DNA from: Macrobrachium rosenbergii
Taxonomy: Eukaryota; Arthropoda; Malacostraca; Decapoda; Palaemonidae
NCBI RefSeq assembly: GCF_040412425.1
Contig: NC_089781.1
Location: forward strand, 50,668,727-50,732,726
Length of the DNA stretch: 64,000 nucleotides
Direction of reading: 5' to 3'
Below the pieces are notes generated by a model. That model ran no database searches. It was not told where the DNA came from and saw only the letters and a list, made by a program, of their open reading frames with translations. The position numbers and the translations under genes were made by a program. This document shows, one piece after another, positions 1 to 12,242 of this stretch (position 1 is its first letter; the number at the start of each line of letters is the position of its first letter).

Positions 1-1546
1 TGCTAGGCGAGTCCATGTCAGTGTTGATACATGAGACCATGTGTTTATTCTGAATAATAATGATAACAACAACAGTCAACCTGAGACTTAACTATATGAG
101 GAAAGTTAAATCTTCCAAGGACTGATCGAAAACGTTGACAGGTGCACAGACAGAAACGAGCGTCTGCAACAGGGGAGCAACAGCAATGGCCACACATGAG
201 CCGACAATCGATCATGACTGCACTGTCGAGAGCGCGCCCCATTAAAACGAGTGATAATCAAACAGAAAGAGGAGAAGGAGAAGGAAAGGAAAATTATATA
301 TGAGCAGCGGAAGGAAAGAGCGGCGGGGGATAGGATAAAAAGAGGGTGGAGAGGCAGAAATAGGCGTTCCAGGTCAGCATCATTGATTTTAGAATCTCTC
401 TCTCTCTCTCTTCTCTTCCGCCCAATGACGTAACTCCCAGCACGCACTCTTGCAACCTTCTCCCCCGTGACCTTCAGAATTCGAGAGGGACGACTGTTCC
501 AGGTCGACAGAGAGAGAGAGAGAGAATGTTATTTTGTTTTTCCTTTATTACCGAGACGTTCCACCTCCTCTCGGAATTCACGAGTACGTTAGTGTATCTT
601 TTTTAAGGGCGGGGGTTTTGTTGGCCCCGTTCATGACCTTTGTTATGTTTGTGGCTATTATTGGGTCCTTTGTGGATTTTTTGGGGTTAGTGTTGTCATA
701 CAGCTTAGCCTGTTCGTTCAGTTACTGCCTCCAAATTTTGTTCATTTATTCCATTTTTGTTTGACCTTAACTTAGTTAAGTTTCATTAAATCCTAATCGT
801 CTTTTTTGTAGATAAAATAGCATCATATTACTGGACTCAAATGTTTATGATAAACAGTGAAAATGTCACGAATTTTTTAACTATTCCACAACAACCAATA
901 GTTTCAAGCTGTTTTTCTCCGAAAGGCAATATCATTTGCATTTGTTAATGTCATCGCACCGATTCAGTCTAATTTACGCCACAGCTTGTTATTCAGTCTT
1001 AAAAGATTATTATTTAATTATTTTGAGTCTCTGGACATCGTGAGTATGAGCAATATCTTAAATTACAGATCTCGATGCAACAAAAAATTTCCTTTCACTT
1101 ACTGAGTTCGTTCGGTCAGTGATTACTGCAAGTTTTTAAAATGCTGGCCTCTCTTTTTCCTGAGTTGGATTAATTTGAGAGAAAACAATTCTTGCAACAT
1201 TGGTCATCGAATATTAGGCCTAACTAAGGCGATCAACATCCTTCAAATTGCTGCTAAAAATGATCGAGCATCTGTGCTCAAGCTCGCCCTGAATGGTCTT
1301 GTTTAAGGCTATTTTTTCCCCTCGGAGGGGGTGGTACCGGGTGTTGCCCTTACTGTTTTCGGTAAGTCGTCATTGGGAGGAGTTTCTTGCCCACGCCCTA
1401 CCCATTAGACGTTTAATTACTGACCAGACCCAACAATGCGTAGCTTTGCACTGATCAGACTGCCAGTAGTATAACGAACATATCACTGCCGTCGGCTGGC
1501 GGGAGGGCGGCTGGGAGCCAACACATGCGCACACGCACGCATATAA

Positions 1547-1548
<2 letters not shown>

Positions 1549-1618
<70 letters not shown>
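1549..1618. repeat. (AT)n microsatellite
   Basis: About 70 bases of almost uninterrupted AT dinucleotides. The tract is self-complementary and may be length-polymorphic. Confidence 0.97.
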
Positions 1619-1620
<2 letters not shown>

Positions 1621-1951
1621 ATATCTTTCTATATATATAATTTGCTCTTCGTTTTAGTCTCGTAAGAAATCATCAATTCGTCCTATGTTCTGTGGATGTT
1701 TGCTTTTGCGAGGCTAAGGCATTTTTGGCTGTTTCACAAGGTGTATGCTTATATCCACAAGTCTGATCATCTAAACTATGCACTGTTGAAACCATATTGA
1801 CTGAGTTGTCGCGAATTATTGAACAAAATTCACGTCAGGAATTCCTTGCGGGGAAACAACGATTTCCTATAAATGCGCCGAGGAAGAAGGCTGGTTAAGT
1901 GGGACTATTCGAGGGCATTCGCTGCTTCTCTGCTTCATCCCAGAAATGATC

Positions 1952-1954
<3 letters not shown>

Positions 1955-2024
<70 letters not shown>
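1955..2024. repeat. Compound (CT)n(CA)n microsatellite
   Basis: A CT run of about 28 units passes directly into seven AC units. Compound CT/CA tracts are common in crustacean genomes; this one lies upstream of the MRPS14 start exon. Confidence 0.97.
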
Positions 2025-4280
2025 GCATACACCCATTTTATTCCTACTCATTTGCACCTTCACATTGCTTCTAAATTCTATGTTGTTAAACATCTGTCAA
2101 TGAGAGCAGCACGAAGGATTCCGAAACTATACACGTCTAAAAGTACTTCCACAACAAGCGTTGGAAAATGCTGATATTGTTCGACGCTGAATCCTCATCA
2201 AAATAGGACATGAAATCAATATGAAACTTGTTGAAATGCTAATGCAGCCTCTATTTGAAACACAACTCACTTTTACTGACACGATATTCTTTTCTGCCGT
2301 TCACATTTAAGTTTATTCTTCTTTTCATTTTTAGGAAAGTTAAACCTTGTTCGAAAATTACATGAGATAGTTTTACAGATCTGCAAATATATGGACACCT
2401 TTAGTTTTCTCAGAAACACCGGATACAAAGGATACTTATTTATTTTGCAAGGTTAAACTTTTTACCTTTAAGAGGTCAAAGAGCAGGGAATACTGAAAAG
2501 AATTAATTTGGGCAACAAATTAAAAAGGAATTTTCTTAGCTAGGCTTCTGTTATAATTGATTACAGGATATTAAAAGTGTACTTGAGTAAGATGGTAGAA
2601 TATTAAAGGAAATCATCTGCAATAGATTTTAATAATATTTTTATACTACGTCATAACAGATTGAATAGAGGGGGGGAGGCTTCTTCAGAGCGGCAGCCAT
2701 TTCAAGGTGAATGTAGGCATTAAAATATTGAAGTGCGTGTATTGGTTATACGACGGAGCATAAGTCCTTATATAATGACTAAAGAGAACCCGTTGTTTGA
2801 TGCAATGATGTGTGTAGATGTAAAACGAGCACAATGAGACTATGGCATGGTGGCCCTATGATAGGGTTTTTGGCAGTGAAGGGTAAGAGCATGCCTTGTC
2901 GCCCGGCCAGCTAAAAATATACAGGCAGCCCCACACCACGCGCTTCTACTCACCACTACAGCTCCTTTGGAACTTCTCGCAAAATACCAGCGAAGTCTTT
3001 TGTATGGGCAAATGCTAATAAAAAAGAAACTAAATTACGATAAAGAAGAGGAGCGATGTTAGACGCCTGGTTGGGAAGGAGGAAAGGTTTGGCTTCCGGT
3101 GTGACCTCCGTCGCTCCTTTTTAAAGGGGAAGGCTTCAAAAGCTCTGTTCAAAGATGGAGGCCTTATTTACGTTTAAATTTCGTTTGTTCTGATTTAGAC
3201 ACGAAACTTACAATGGCCGCACATTCTTATTCTTTTATATGCATTCAGATTAATTCCAAAAACACAAATCATGAAAATTCTCTTTTCTTAATTAGTCCCA
3301 GAGGCGTAGAAATGCTAAATACTAAGATGAACGTTAAATTATATTGATCTGATAATATATATAATCTTAAAGCTTCTTCTGTTAGGTTAATAAGAAATAT
3401 TCACTTGATGACAGTAATCATTATACATGTGGCTCGATTGATTATTTAAAAAATCGCACATTGATCAACCATCGCCACTAAGCAAGAATTTTTATTTTAG
3501 CTACAATTTAGAAAAGTGAACTGACCCCAGTATCAGTATTTTATTAGTATTAAATAAAAAACATTATTTGAGCATATTTGTGGAAAACATAGCTGACATT
3601 ATGTACTTCAGGTTAAAGAGATTGATCTTTGTCGCCGCAAGCATTCTCAGTCAGCCATTCTGCGAAATGGCGTATAATTTTCAAAATACTGTTTGACATG
3701 GCGTTTGACTTTCACTGTCGCGTAGCACAGAAATTTTCACATCACTAATACACTTTAGCCCATCTCCACTTTGCTTATTTAAGTGTGCTAGGCCAAGGTA
3801 GTCGTACCTGGACGCCGGCTTGGCAGAGAGAGAAGGATGACAGGTTTCGACCAAGGAATACTGGGCACCTACCCTAAAGTAAGTATCCCCAAGCGACTGA
3901 ACAAATTTATAGCTAGCAGTCTTCCTATTGGTCGGTGAACTCCGACTAACCAATGAGAGAGAAGCGCTGCTATTCTTACATTCACTAAAATGGGCAAAGG
4001 ATCAATGCTGGGTAGAGCATGCTGCAATTGAGCGTTAGAGGGGAGTCTCTAATTCTTACCCTCAACCTCCCCATCGTAAATATGTCTATAGAGCTGAATT
4101 GTAATTAAAAACTATTTCTTAGAATAAATATGGTTTACAGTAAATAAGGTTGATATGTTATAAATGGAACAAAATGACAAAGTCAGGGAACAAACCAGCA
4201 TTGCGTTCATTTGAGGGGAAATGATTATTTTGGGGAGGAGAGATAGGGCAGGGAACAGCCGCAGCAGACGGAATTTAAAC

Positions 4281-4358
4281 ATGGCTGCCCCCATGAGGAG
4301 TTTGTTTACGGCTAGCTGCTTTAACAAATTACCTCATACAGTTTTCAGTTTTAATCAG
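4281..4358 (+). CDS. MRPS14: MRPS14 exon 1 (mitochondrial ribosomal protein S14, N-terminus)
   Basis: Start exon of the nuclear gene for the uS14m protein of the mitochondrial small ribosomal subunit. The ATG at 4281 has a strong Kozak setting (A at -3, G at +4) and begins MAAPMRSLFTASC, a basic, hydroxylated, non-acidic leader typical of a mitochondrial targeting sequence. The 26 codons end at CAG followed by the donor gtagga (phase 0), matching the phase-0 acceptor of the exon at 10939. The leader itself is not conserved in the family, so identity rests on the downstream exon and on matching phase, strand and spacing. An in-frame ATG at 4293 is a possible alternative start; the first is preferred because of its context. 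Confidence 0.72.
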
Positions 4359-7300
4359 GTAGGAATGCGCTTTCCATGCTGGAGTTTTAACAATACAAGA
4401 ATGCATTTGAAGATGAAATATTGTCCACATCGACCCAGTTTTGTGCGGGACATTGATAGCTAAGGATAATGTAGCCTACCGGATAACAGGCCATCAGTGA
4501 CCCATAAGTTGACAGTATTAGATTCCAGCTTAGATTAATAGTACAGTATCTTAATTAGGGTAAGATTTAACACTTCAACAAAAAGAAGTATCTGCAACCT
4601 CCCTGGTGAAGGGCTAATGCTGTCTGTTACACCCCGTGTTCTGCATCAAAGGCACTTGGCCTACGCTTGTGCTATTATAGGCAGTTTGCTTCGTTTTTCC
4701 ATCTCCTATGGTAGCTGTAACTCGCTTTTTTGGCAATTTCCTTACATTTAGCCCCTCTAACGATCTTCCCTTATGCTGCCAACTTTCCGAACTATTACTT
4801 CTTAGGGCAAACGTTTCTCAGTAGGCTAGCCTATTTACACTGAATTGCTGAAAGTGGCTGTGTTTGGCGTAATACCTTAAATTCCGTGTGATTCATGTAG
4901 GCCTACTACCTGCATCCTCGTAGGTAAAAGGTAGATCAACCCAGCCCAGTTTAGTATAGCCTAGGCCACTTTACTGGTTTAAGGTTGAACAATGTTATAG
5001 CTTGTTAATCCTCTTTCTAATGAACTGAGCACTAATATTTGGTATTTGCGGTTAACAATTAAAAACGTCGTGAAATAGGCTTAGCCGATTGGTGGTTTGG
5101 TAATTTCTGACCTAACCTAACCCTCAGAGAAGAATGTAAAAACATTAGGGCCTACCAAAAGACGATATTTGTCAGATTATCTCGTCATTACTGCTCTATT
5201 TGCACTATTATCTGTATTGTTCAGCTGAAAAATTAAATGAGTAGAACTATATAGTAGCTCCGCAGCATCGACTGCCTTCTAACTTAACTATTTCTACAGT
5301 TTTTTGGTTGCTAATTATGAATTTACCTGTAATTTTTGGCGCTCGAGTGTAATTAACCAACAAGGGGTCTCCATACGCGATCTTCACAAGACAGAGCACA
5401 GGTACGTCTGTTTCGAACAGTTCATATCCCGTCTGGCAAGTGCAATGACTTGTTAATGTATGGGTACCCCCCCGGACCAGTACTAAACACAGCGAAAGGA
5501 CATTCCATTTGGCCGACAACAAACAGATGCACCGTCAGTATCAGAACCCCTAAAAATGTGGAAAAAACCAGTTGAAAAGGTCAAAACAGGCATGGAGCTA
5601 ATATATAGAATTACCTTTAAATTAATCAATTTTAGGCCTATCTTCTTGTGGCTGTATTAGGATATACAGTGCCGAGAATTCATATTTCTAATGGTCATGT
5701 TGGGTTCATACTGAGAAACTAGAAAGTTTTTTTCCTTGGGAGAGGAACAAAAATGAGTATAAAAAAATGATATTCAGTAACCTAAACTATCCTAACCCCT
5801 ACAAAGGGTATTGCCATTTGTGCAACTTGTTGTGCACTGTTAGCATTTGCCTACTAAAGGATGTTTGCAGAGTCCCTCTGGGCCCTATCTGTATCTACTT
5901 TTTAACATTTTACTTTACTTCTGTTCCTGCTTCCTTTTTTCCAGTCTTGCTATCCAATACCTTAGACTGTTACTTCTTGGTGCTGTGGAATTTTCTCCCA
6001 GTTCCACCTTTAGATCTCTGCACTTCATTCCTATATTTTCTGGATCTTTCTAACCTTTCCAACTGCTCCAATTCCTTCTTTTCATTATCTAAAGTGCTGA
6101 ATGGCCATAAATACCATAATGCTTGGCTTGCCAGCCTAAAAGTTGGTGAATTTTGACACTAATATGACAACCACTACTATGAGTGCCATGTTTAGTGCCA
6201 GCTCAATGAACATTAGAGCAAACAAAAGGCAATAAATCTGGTAACCGTATATTTGTGATGGATATTAGTATGATGTTTGTATTGAGCATACCAAGGAGAT
6301 TTAAAAGCATATCTTAAAGACTCCAGTATTGAGTTGTTATCACAGTAAAATAATACCCTAAATCAGAAATCATTCAACCCAAACTAAGTTTGAATACAGT
6401 ATCCTACCTGACTCGGAGCTCCAAATGGACTTTGTTTAAAAGTTATTGCTTCTCACTGGGTTACACCTTTTAACCAAGAAGTTTCAGTGGAATAGAATAT
6501 CTTTTAGCTGTTCACACATGATCAAAAAGTACCTGTATAATATGCAAAACTGGAAAGAGACCTCAAGAGGCAAGAAGATTCCACCATTACACGTTCATAG
6601 CCACATAGGGTAGATAACACCCAAAAGAGCAAACCTATATAGTAAATACAAAAATCAATCCGTATGTGTCATTAGTCATTTCTAAAGATTTCTGCACAGA
6701 AGGAAGTACAGTATCTAAAGATCAGGGAAAACTTATCAAAATAAATGACAATTAGTTAATCCCAGTATAGTCCATACATTTGAATAGTGGCCCTACACTA
6801 GAATCTCTGGATTTTTGTAAAAATTTAGTATCAAAATTGTTCATACACGTGGAAATATGCCCTAAAAGACATATTCCTATGGGGATACCTCCTAACCAAA
6901 CCCAACCTTCCTTCACATGATGTACAATACTGTCTATCTGGCCAGGTATTCCCTAGAGGCCTGAACCCCTCACCTTATCAGGTAAATGTTTCCATAACAT
7001 TGGAATTTCCAGAATTGATAAAATATTTTTTTCTGATAGTTTTTATCAGATTCTTACAAATTAGGTAAACATTTTTGTCAAAAAGACTCGGGTAACTCAT
7101 TACAGCACCCTATGTATCAAATGGCTCTTGGGACTCAAATGGGAAACAGGTGGCATGTGGGGTGTAGAGTAAGTGAAAGCAATGGATTTACAGTATCCAA
7201 ACCTTCCTGACTTTATCTAACTTACTCTGTGATTCTTTGTCCAAGGTTGACCCGGGTCTTCACTCCCATGGATACCAAAACCTAACCTAACCCAACTGTG

Positions 7301-8479
7301 AAAGCTTATTGTTCTTATTAGAATACAAACCATAGTCCCCATTTTTTTTTTATAGGAGCATTCCCTCCCCTAGCTGGAAGTGATCATTGAAGCTTGGTAC
7401 CAAGGTGGTCAGTTGGTGATAAGCAGTTGAGTAGCAGGGACTGCTGATTCACTTATTGGTAATCCCCCCCCATTACTTTTTCTTTACCCCTAGTCTAGTT
7501 AAGATATCTCTGTTTTCTTTCACAGTTTTTAAGTGAGTTGAGAAGCTTGATGTTATGATATATATTATTTTAGTTTTGTGTTTGTTCAGTATACAAGTAT
7601 ATCAAGGTTTTTAGTTATTTTAATTTTTCTACTGATAACCGTTCCATGAAACTTCAGGTTAACAGTGTTCTGAAACGTTCATGCAGTTTGTAAAGTTTGC
7701 CTTTGCAGGTTGATATTAGAAAAACAAGATGTTAGTATGTGAACTTCAATGGAGAAGTAGGTTAGATTATATCTCTGCCCTTCCTACTTTTTTTTTTTTT
7801 TTCTGGACTGTTTAGAAGTTGGGGGGCATTTGTGTAGGGGTCTCTTCCTTCAAGTTATCCTTGACTTCTGGTGAGCGTTCCTTTCTCATGGTGGTCTTCA
7901 TTCTTTTCATTGGGTATGGTTGCTATTAGGAGCTGTTGGTTTATCATGAAGTTTGTGAATAACCTTCGGCAAGACCGCCAAGGGAGGTGTAGGGTAGTTT
8001 CCTCCTTGTAATAATCTCTGCTGAGGCTGTCGCTCTGTACTATGAGTTTTCATGCAGTCCACTTTTTATAGACTAACAGTTGGTTAGGAGAGGCTCTTGC
8101 ATGCATCTCGTCTTTGCCTCCTAAGGGTTTGTACTCTTAACTCCAGCTCTCGTATGTACCAGTTGGTACTGTATGAGTGTGGATGTCTTTCCTTTTAAAA
8201 TACCCTCCTTATTTTCATTTGCACATTATTGTCTACCTTAGATCCTGTTTTCATGCCAATTTTGGTTTGATATTCTAATGGTGTATAGCTGTTAGACCAT
8301 TCATTATTTTCCTGGCTTTACTTATTTTGTAAACAAATTGGTCTTTGCAAATACAGTATGTTTCAGTAAGTAATGCTTCTTAACTTAGAATTTCTTATAA
8401 TATGTTGCAAAGTTATTACTGCACTCTGGATCATAGTGTATGAAATGGCTAGTGGCTTTGTAAAATATATTCTTTAATG

Positions 8480-9740
8480 TTTGTAGGATAATTTCTGGTC
8501 AGGTTGTCCGGACAGTCTGTTTAGGGTGTGTGGATATCTAATGATCAACCTGTTTGCCACCAGGTTGAACAACAAGCTTCCCATCTTCTGCCCCTGGTTC
8601 CCTGATTTGGGGGCTGCGGTGCAGTTGCTTTCTAACACCTGTGGGACAACATGGAGGAATATGGGTTCCATCATTCTGTTTTCTTTGGAGAATTCTGAAC
8701 AGCATGTTTGTCACTTTGAATCCTCACATAACCCTGGTGGCATTATGCTGAGTGGTACGCCCATCAGTTGTCTCTCCTCGTAGATACTCTGAGAGTGCTT
8801 CCTTCATAGCCCACTCGTCTTGTACAACCTCACATTTGCAGGTACCAACAAGCAATAGACTCACTCCAGCTTCACAGGTGGAGATTATCCAGCATTTCTT
8901 ATGAAAGAAGGGCTTTTCTTGAAGAACACTGAAAGAAATGTTTGGCTATGTCTGTCCTTCATCTGCAAATGTTTAACAAGGAAAGTGGGCTATCTTTTGT
9001 AGTTGATTTCATTGATAGGGTCACTTTCCAGTCAGTACCCCTCTCCAGTGTGTAGTAGACTTCCTCGTTTTTCTTCATCAAGACAAGGGCCTGTCAATTT
9101 CTGCGATCAAAGATTATAGGCTAGCCCTCTCCCAGGTCGTCCAGTTACAGAGCACAGACCTTGTCGTCTCTCTGGAAATAGCTTGGCTGATAAGGGAACT
9201 CTGAGCGGCTGCTTGCCACAGGGGGGAAAAAACTGCTTGAATAGGACCTAACTGTAGTCCTAGAACCTGACTGCCATTTACAAGTCTCTCTCTTGGGAAG
9301 TAGATAGGGAATTGACCTTGAAAGTGGTTTTTCTTTTGGCCCTTGCATCACACTACCAGTGATTTCATTAGAACTTGTATGTGCTCCACCTACATGCCTG
9401 GCTTTTTAAGCCAACTTTCTAAACAGTCTACAGCCTGACTATACCAGTCCAGAATGACCTGCCTTTTCTAATTGGTGTTTAGAAGAGGTAATATCCACTT
9501 GGTGCCAAAATTCCCAAATTAGACTTCTTGCTGTTCAAGAGGTCTTTTTCAGTTTTGGCTGTCGAAACTTAGTCAGCTGTAACATGAGTTTTTGAAACAT
9601 GGGCTTTGACTACAAGTTTCTGAAAGATGGGCTTTGACTTGGGCTCCTTTAGTGAGCTACAAAGGATGTGCCACCACAATAAGCTGTAAACCACCTTCAT
9701 GGGATATCTCACTTGTTATAAAATACCTTTCAGGTCTAAC
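8480..9740 (+). mobile_element. Decayed DIRS-type retroelement fragment
   Basis: Translations in shifting frames recover pieces of a DIRS pol region. Near 8545-8620 is NLFATRLNNKLPIFCPW, matching the DLFATRxNxKLPxYxSP motif that follows the RNase H domain in these elements. Near 9070-9140 a second frame reads KGLSISAIKDYRLALSQV, the N-terminal core-binding segment of a DIRS tyrosine recombinase (TIKGYRSxLS-type). Frameshifts and stops interrupt both, and no terminal repeats are recognised, so the borders are approximate. The piece lies in MRPS14 intron 1 in the same orientation. Confidence 0.7.
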
Positions 9741-10104
9741 ATATCAGTCCATAGAGTGAGCTTCCTTAAAGGGTTTATCTATCGAGGCTACTTTTTTGGT
9801 ATTAGTGTGTGTTGCATGCCCTTTCCAGCTGAGTTACTCTCATTAAAAATTGCACAGTAATGGACTTTCACACTTAGCCAGTATTTTTGCTAGTTTGCGC
9901 CTTCACACCTTTTACATGCTCCCACTTTTTTTGTTTCATCATTGCCAGCACAGCTAATGAATAAGGAAGATCTGCTCTTGTGTCCATAGAGAGCTGTGAG
10001 GATTTTTCTTTGGAAGACCAAAGATTTTAGATGATAAGACTGATGACCGTTTTTAAGCCACTGACATGCAAGGCAAACCATACTTAGGGCATGCCAGTAC
10101 ACCT

Positions 10105-10226
10105 CTTAGTTTCCGGAAAACATGTTAAAGTCAGGGGTCATGAAAACAGGTCGGTATCTACATTACTTAGTTTTCGGAAAACATGTTAAAGTCAGGGGTC
10201 ATGAAAACAGGTTGGTATCTACATCA
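10105..10226. repeat. Two-copy tandem duplication, 61-bp unit
   Basis: Two nearly identical 61-bp units (10105-10165 and 10166-10226), each starting CTTAGTTT and containing AAAGTCAGGGGTCATG, differ at only a few bases. It looks like a recent local duplication inside the intron. Confidence 0.93.
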
Positions 10227-10938
10227 CTGGCCTTTAAAGTTAACATGAAACTGGACATTATTAGTTATACCTCCTGAAAATCTCCCAATACTCTAACTTT
10301 TAACTATAATCCTTAGCTCAGAACTTGGTATTTGCTTCTGTGCTGCATAGATGAGGTGAGTATATGTTTTTCTTTACAAGTGCAGTTTTGAGGAGTTTTG
10401 ACTAGTACAAATCATTGTCAGACTGTCAAGGGACCTGCCAGTTTCCTGTCTAAAAAGTTGTGGAGCACTAATCTAATTAAAAAATCCCTAACCTTGCATG
10501 GTAGGATGGACAAGAATCATCTTAGTTGATTAGTATAAAAAAAAGGCAAAGGCAAATGTTTGCCTTTTTTATGGAACAAGTAGCACTTTTAAGGTAATAT
10601 GCATTTTGCCTAGTAGTACAGACCTTGGGTCTTTATCATAATCCTGCCTCAAACAACCCTGCATTATCCCTGGTGCTTAAGGAAAAGGGAGGGACCATTA
10701 ATAGGCAAGTGGACAGCCCTCCAGCTCTCACCTACCTACCTACCTCCAGTTAACTACCTAGTTAGCAAGCTTCAGCATCTGGTTCCAGACAGCACCAGGA
10801 ATATTCCAAAATAAAATAATTCAGGTGTGCATTTATAGTAAAACTGAAAACTTCGTTAAGTTTGTCTAGAAATTACTGTGTAGTTTTGAACTTTATGAGA
10901 ATTCTTTGTTCTTAAAGTGAATGTTTAATCTTTTTCAG

Positions 10939-11103
10939 TCTTCAATATGTGGGATCCACACATCCAGTGCTCTGGATAAATATGCCAATTGGAAGATGGT
11001 GAAAGAAGTTAGAAATCGTAAAATAGTAAAAGAATTTGCTTTTGAAAGACTGAACATCAATGCCATAAGAAAAGCTAATAAGATTATGCCTCCAGAGATT
11101 GTT
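10939..11103 (+). CDS. MRPS14: MRPS14 exon 2 (uS14m core)
   Basis: Internal exon of 55 codons, phase 0 at both ends, with acceptor tttttcag and donor gtaagt. The translation contains KYANWKMVKEVRNRK, then EFAFERLNINAIRK and KIMPPEI. This follows the animal mitochondrial S14 pattern of Y-x-D/N-W-(K/R)-M, a basic R(K/R)RK patch, then ERLRxNSLRKNxILP. The protein binds 16S-type mitochondrial rRNA in the head of the small subunit. With exon 1 the model gives 81 residues; animal S14 proteins have about 128, so roughly 45-60 C-terminal residues including the TSRPRG and RHLAD motifs remain. I could not find them in this window. Confidence 0.9.
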
Positions 11104-11914
11104 GTAAGTAAAATTCAATTTTTTTTTATGGTATATTTAGTAATTTTCCAGGATTTCCTTGAAACAACTTGAATAATAGATATTCATACAGAGACATTAC
11201 CTCATATTTTACTTTTGCTTATTGCTCACAGTATGTTGGTTAATAGAAATGGAGTTATTTGCAAGAGATGTGTTATTTCTTCTCAATTAATCACTGCTTA
11301 GTTTGGCCCACTGCACATGCCTGATGGCATTGGTGCTCTCTTATTTTCTAACTTTTTTGTTATTTTTTGTTTATGTGATTTGCCATGACTCTAACCTCTT
11401 GATTGTTTGCACCCATAGATCTGTAAGGATGACAAAAAAAAATTGAAATGCAGATGTTGGTAGCCTATATAGCCTACCTCAGAATTTATCCCAACACTGC
11501 AATTTAGTTTGCTACCTTATGCAAACACACACCAGATCAATAAAAGCTACAGAAACAAGAACAGTGCAGCAATGCCCTGTATTTAAAATACACTCATGGG
11601 TAATGTGCTATAGTAAGTAAATTGTTTCACCTGACTGTTGCTGTGTTATTTCAGACTCTCAGAAAGAAAACTTGATCATACACGGAACAAAGCTGGGTCT
11701 TAACATTAGGATAAATCTTCTGGCTCCAGCTGGAAACCGGTAAAGATAAAACAATATAATTGTGTATGCAAGGAATAGGTGACCTCTGGCATCTGTCATG
11801 AACGAGGTGGGTGACACCACCGACCCAAGCTTGATCTCGTGATGCATCAGTTATTCTTCTACCACCTTTGAGTGAGGACCTCATGTTCTTTCTCTCCTCC
11901 CTAAAATCTCTTTT
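11104..11914 (+). other. Intronic/intergenic DNA, nothing recognised
   Basis: Follows the MRPS14 exon 2 donor. I looked for the missing S14 C-terminal exon (TSRPRG, RHLAD motifs) and did not find it. The interval ends at the inverted repeat of a DIRS element. Confidence 0.55.
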
Positions 11915-11951
11915 TTTGTTCATGAGACTTACCTGTCATATATATATAGCT
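11915..11951 (+). repeat. Left inverted terminal repeat of DIRS 1
   Basis: TTTGTTCATGAGACTTACCT followed by a short TA run and AGCT. Its complement lies at 17935-17972. The inner neighbour (11952-12075) is also repeated in inverted orientation at about 18060-18215. Confidence 0.85.
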
Positions 11952-12242
11952 GTAAATCTCCGAAGTCCGACAGAATTTCAAATTTCGCGGCACACGCAGT
12001 GGCCGATCAGGTGGTTAGTACACATTCCCGCTGCTGGAAGCGCGGGCATCAAGAACATTCCATTTCTATTCCGTTTTGGCTGTCGCCAGACTGTCAACAT
12101 CTGTTGTCAGTTCCTCCGCCATTTAGTTTGAATATTGTTGTCACTTAGGTATTTTAGTTTGTTTTGGTATCGACTTGGATCTGTGACTTATCGCTTTTCA
12201 AGACCGTTTTTTTGAATTTGCCTTTGACTTTTCTTTAATAAG

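Larger units (their letters stand above)
1..4280. other. Upstream non-coding region of MRPS14
   Basis: No exon with recognisable homology is seen on either strand. The stretch holds short CT and GA runs near 396-411 and 510-526, a long AT tract, a CT/CA compound tract, and otherwise AT-rich unique-looking DNA. The last few hundred bases must contain the MRPS14 promoter and 5' UTR, but I see no convincing TATA box or initiator and do not call one. A 90-codon open frame on the minus strand (3681-3953) resembles no family I know. Confidence 0.6.
4359..10938 (+). other. MRPS14 intron 1
   Basis: An intron of about 6.6 kb inferred from the phase-0 donor at 4359 and the acceptor (tttttcag) ending at 10938. 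It holds many short phrases such as cctaacctaac and taggcctac, a DIRS relic (8480-9740) and a 61-bp tandem duplication. I see no other supported coding sequence. A minus-strand open frame at 5247-5522 (91 codons) has no family resemblance I can defend. Confidence 0.65.

Noticed and set aside
534..764. 76-codon hydrophobic open frame
   Set aside because: Composition is that of T-rich DNA read as Phe/Leu; no conserved motif.
1873..2103. Open frame across the CT/CA tract
   Set aside because: It only translates the microsatellite as Ser-Leu and Thr-His repeats.
3681..3953. Minus-strand 90-codon open frame near the MRPS14 promoter
   Set aside because: No recognisable domain; such lengths are expected by chance in this much sequence.
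5109..5125. CCTAACCTAACC as telomeric (TTAGG)n
   Set aside because: Only two units; too short to be telomere or interstitial telomere.
5247..5522. Minus-strand 91-codon open frame as a gene
   Set aside because: A piece such as YGDPLLVNYT is not matched to any family I can defend; no supporting splice context on the minus strand.
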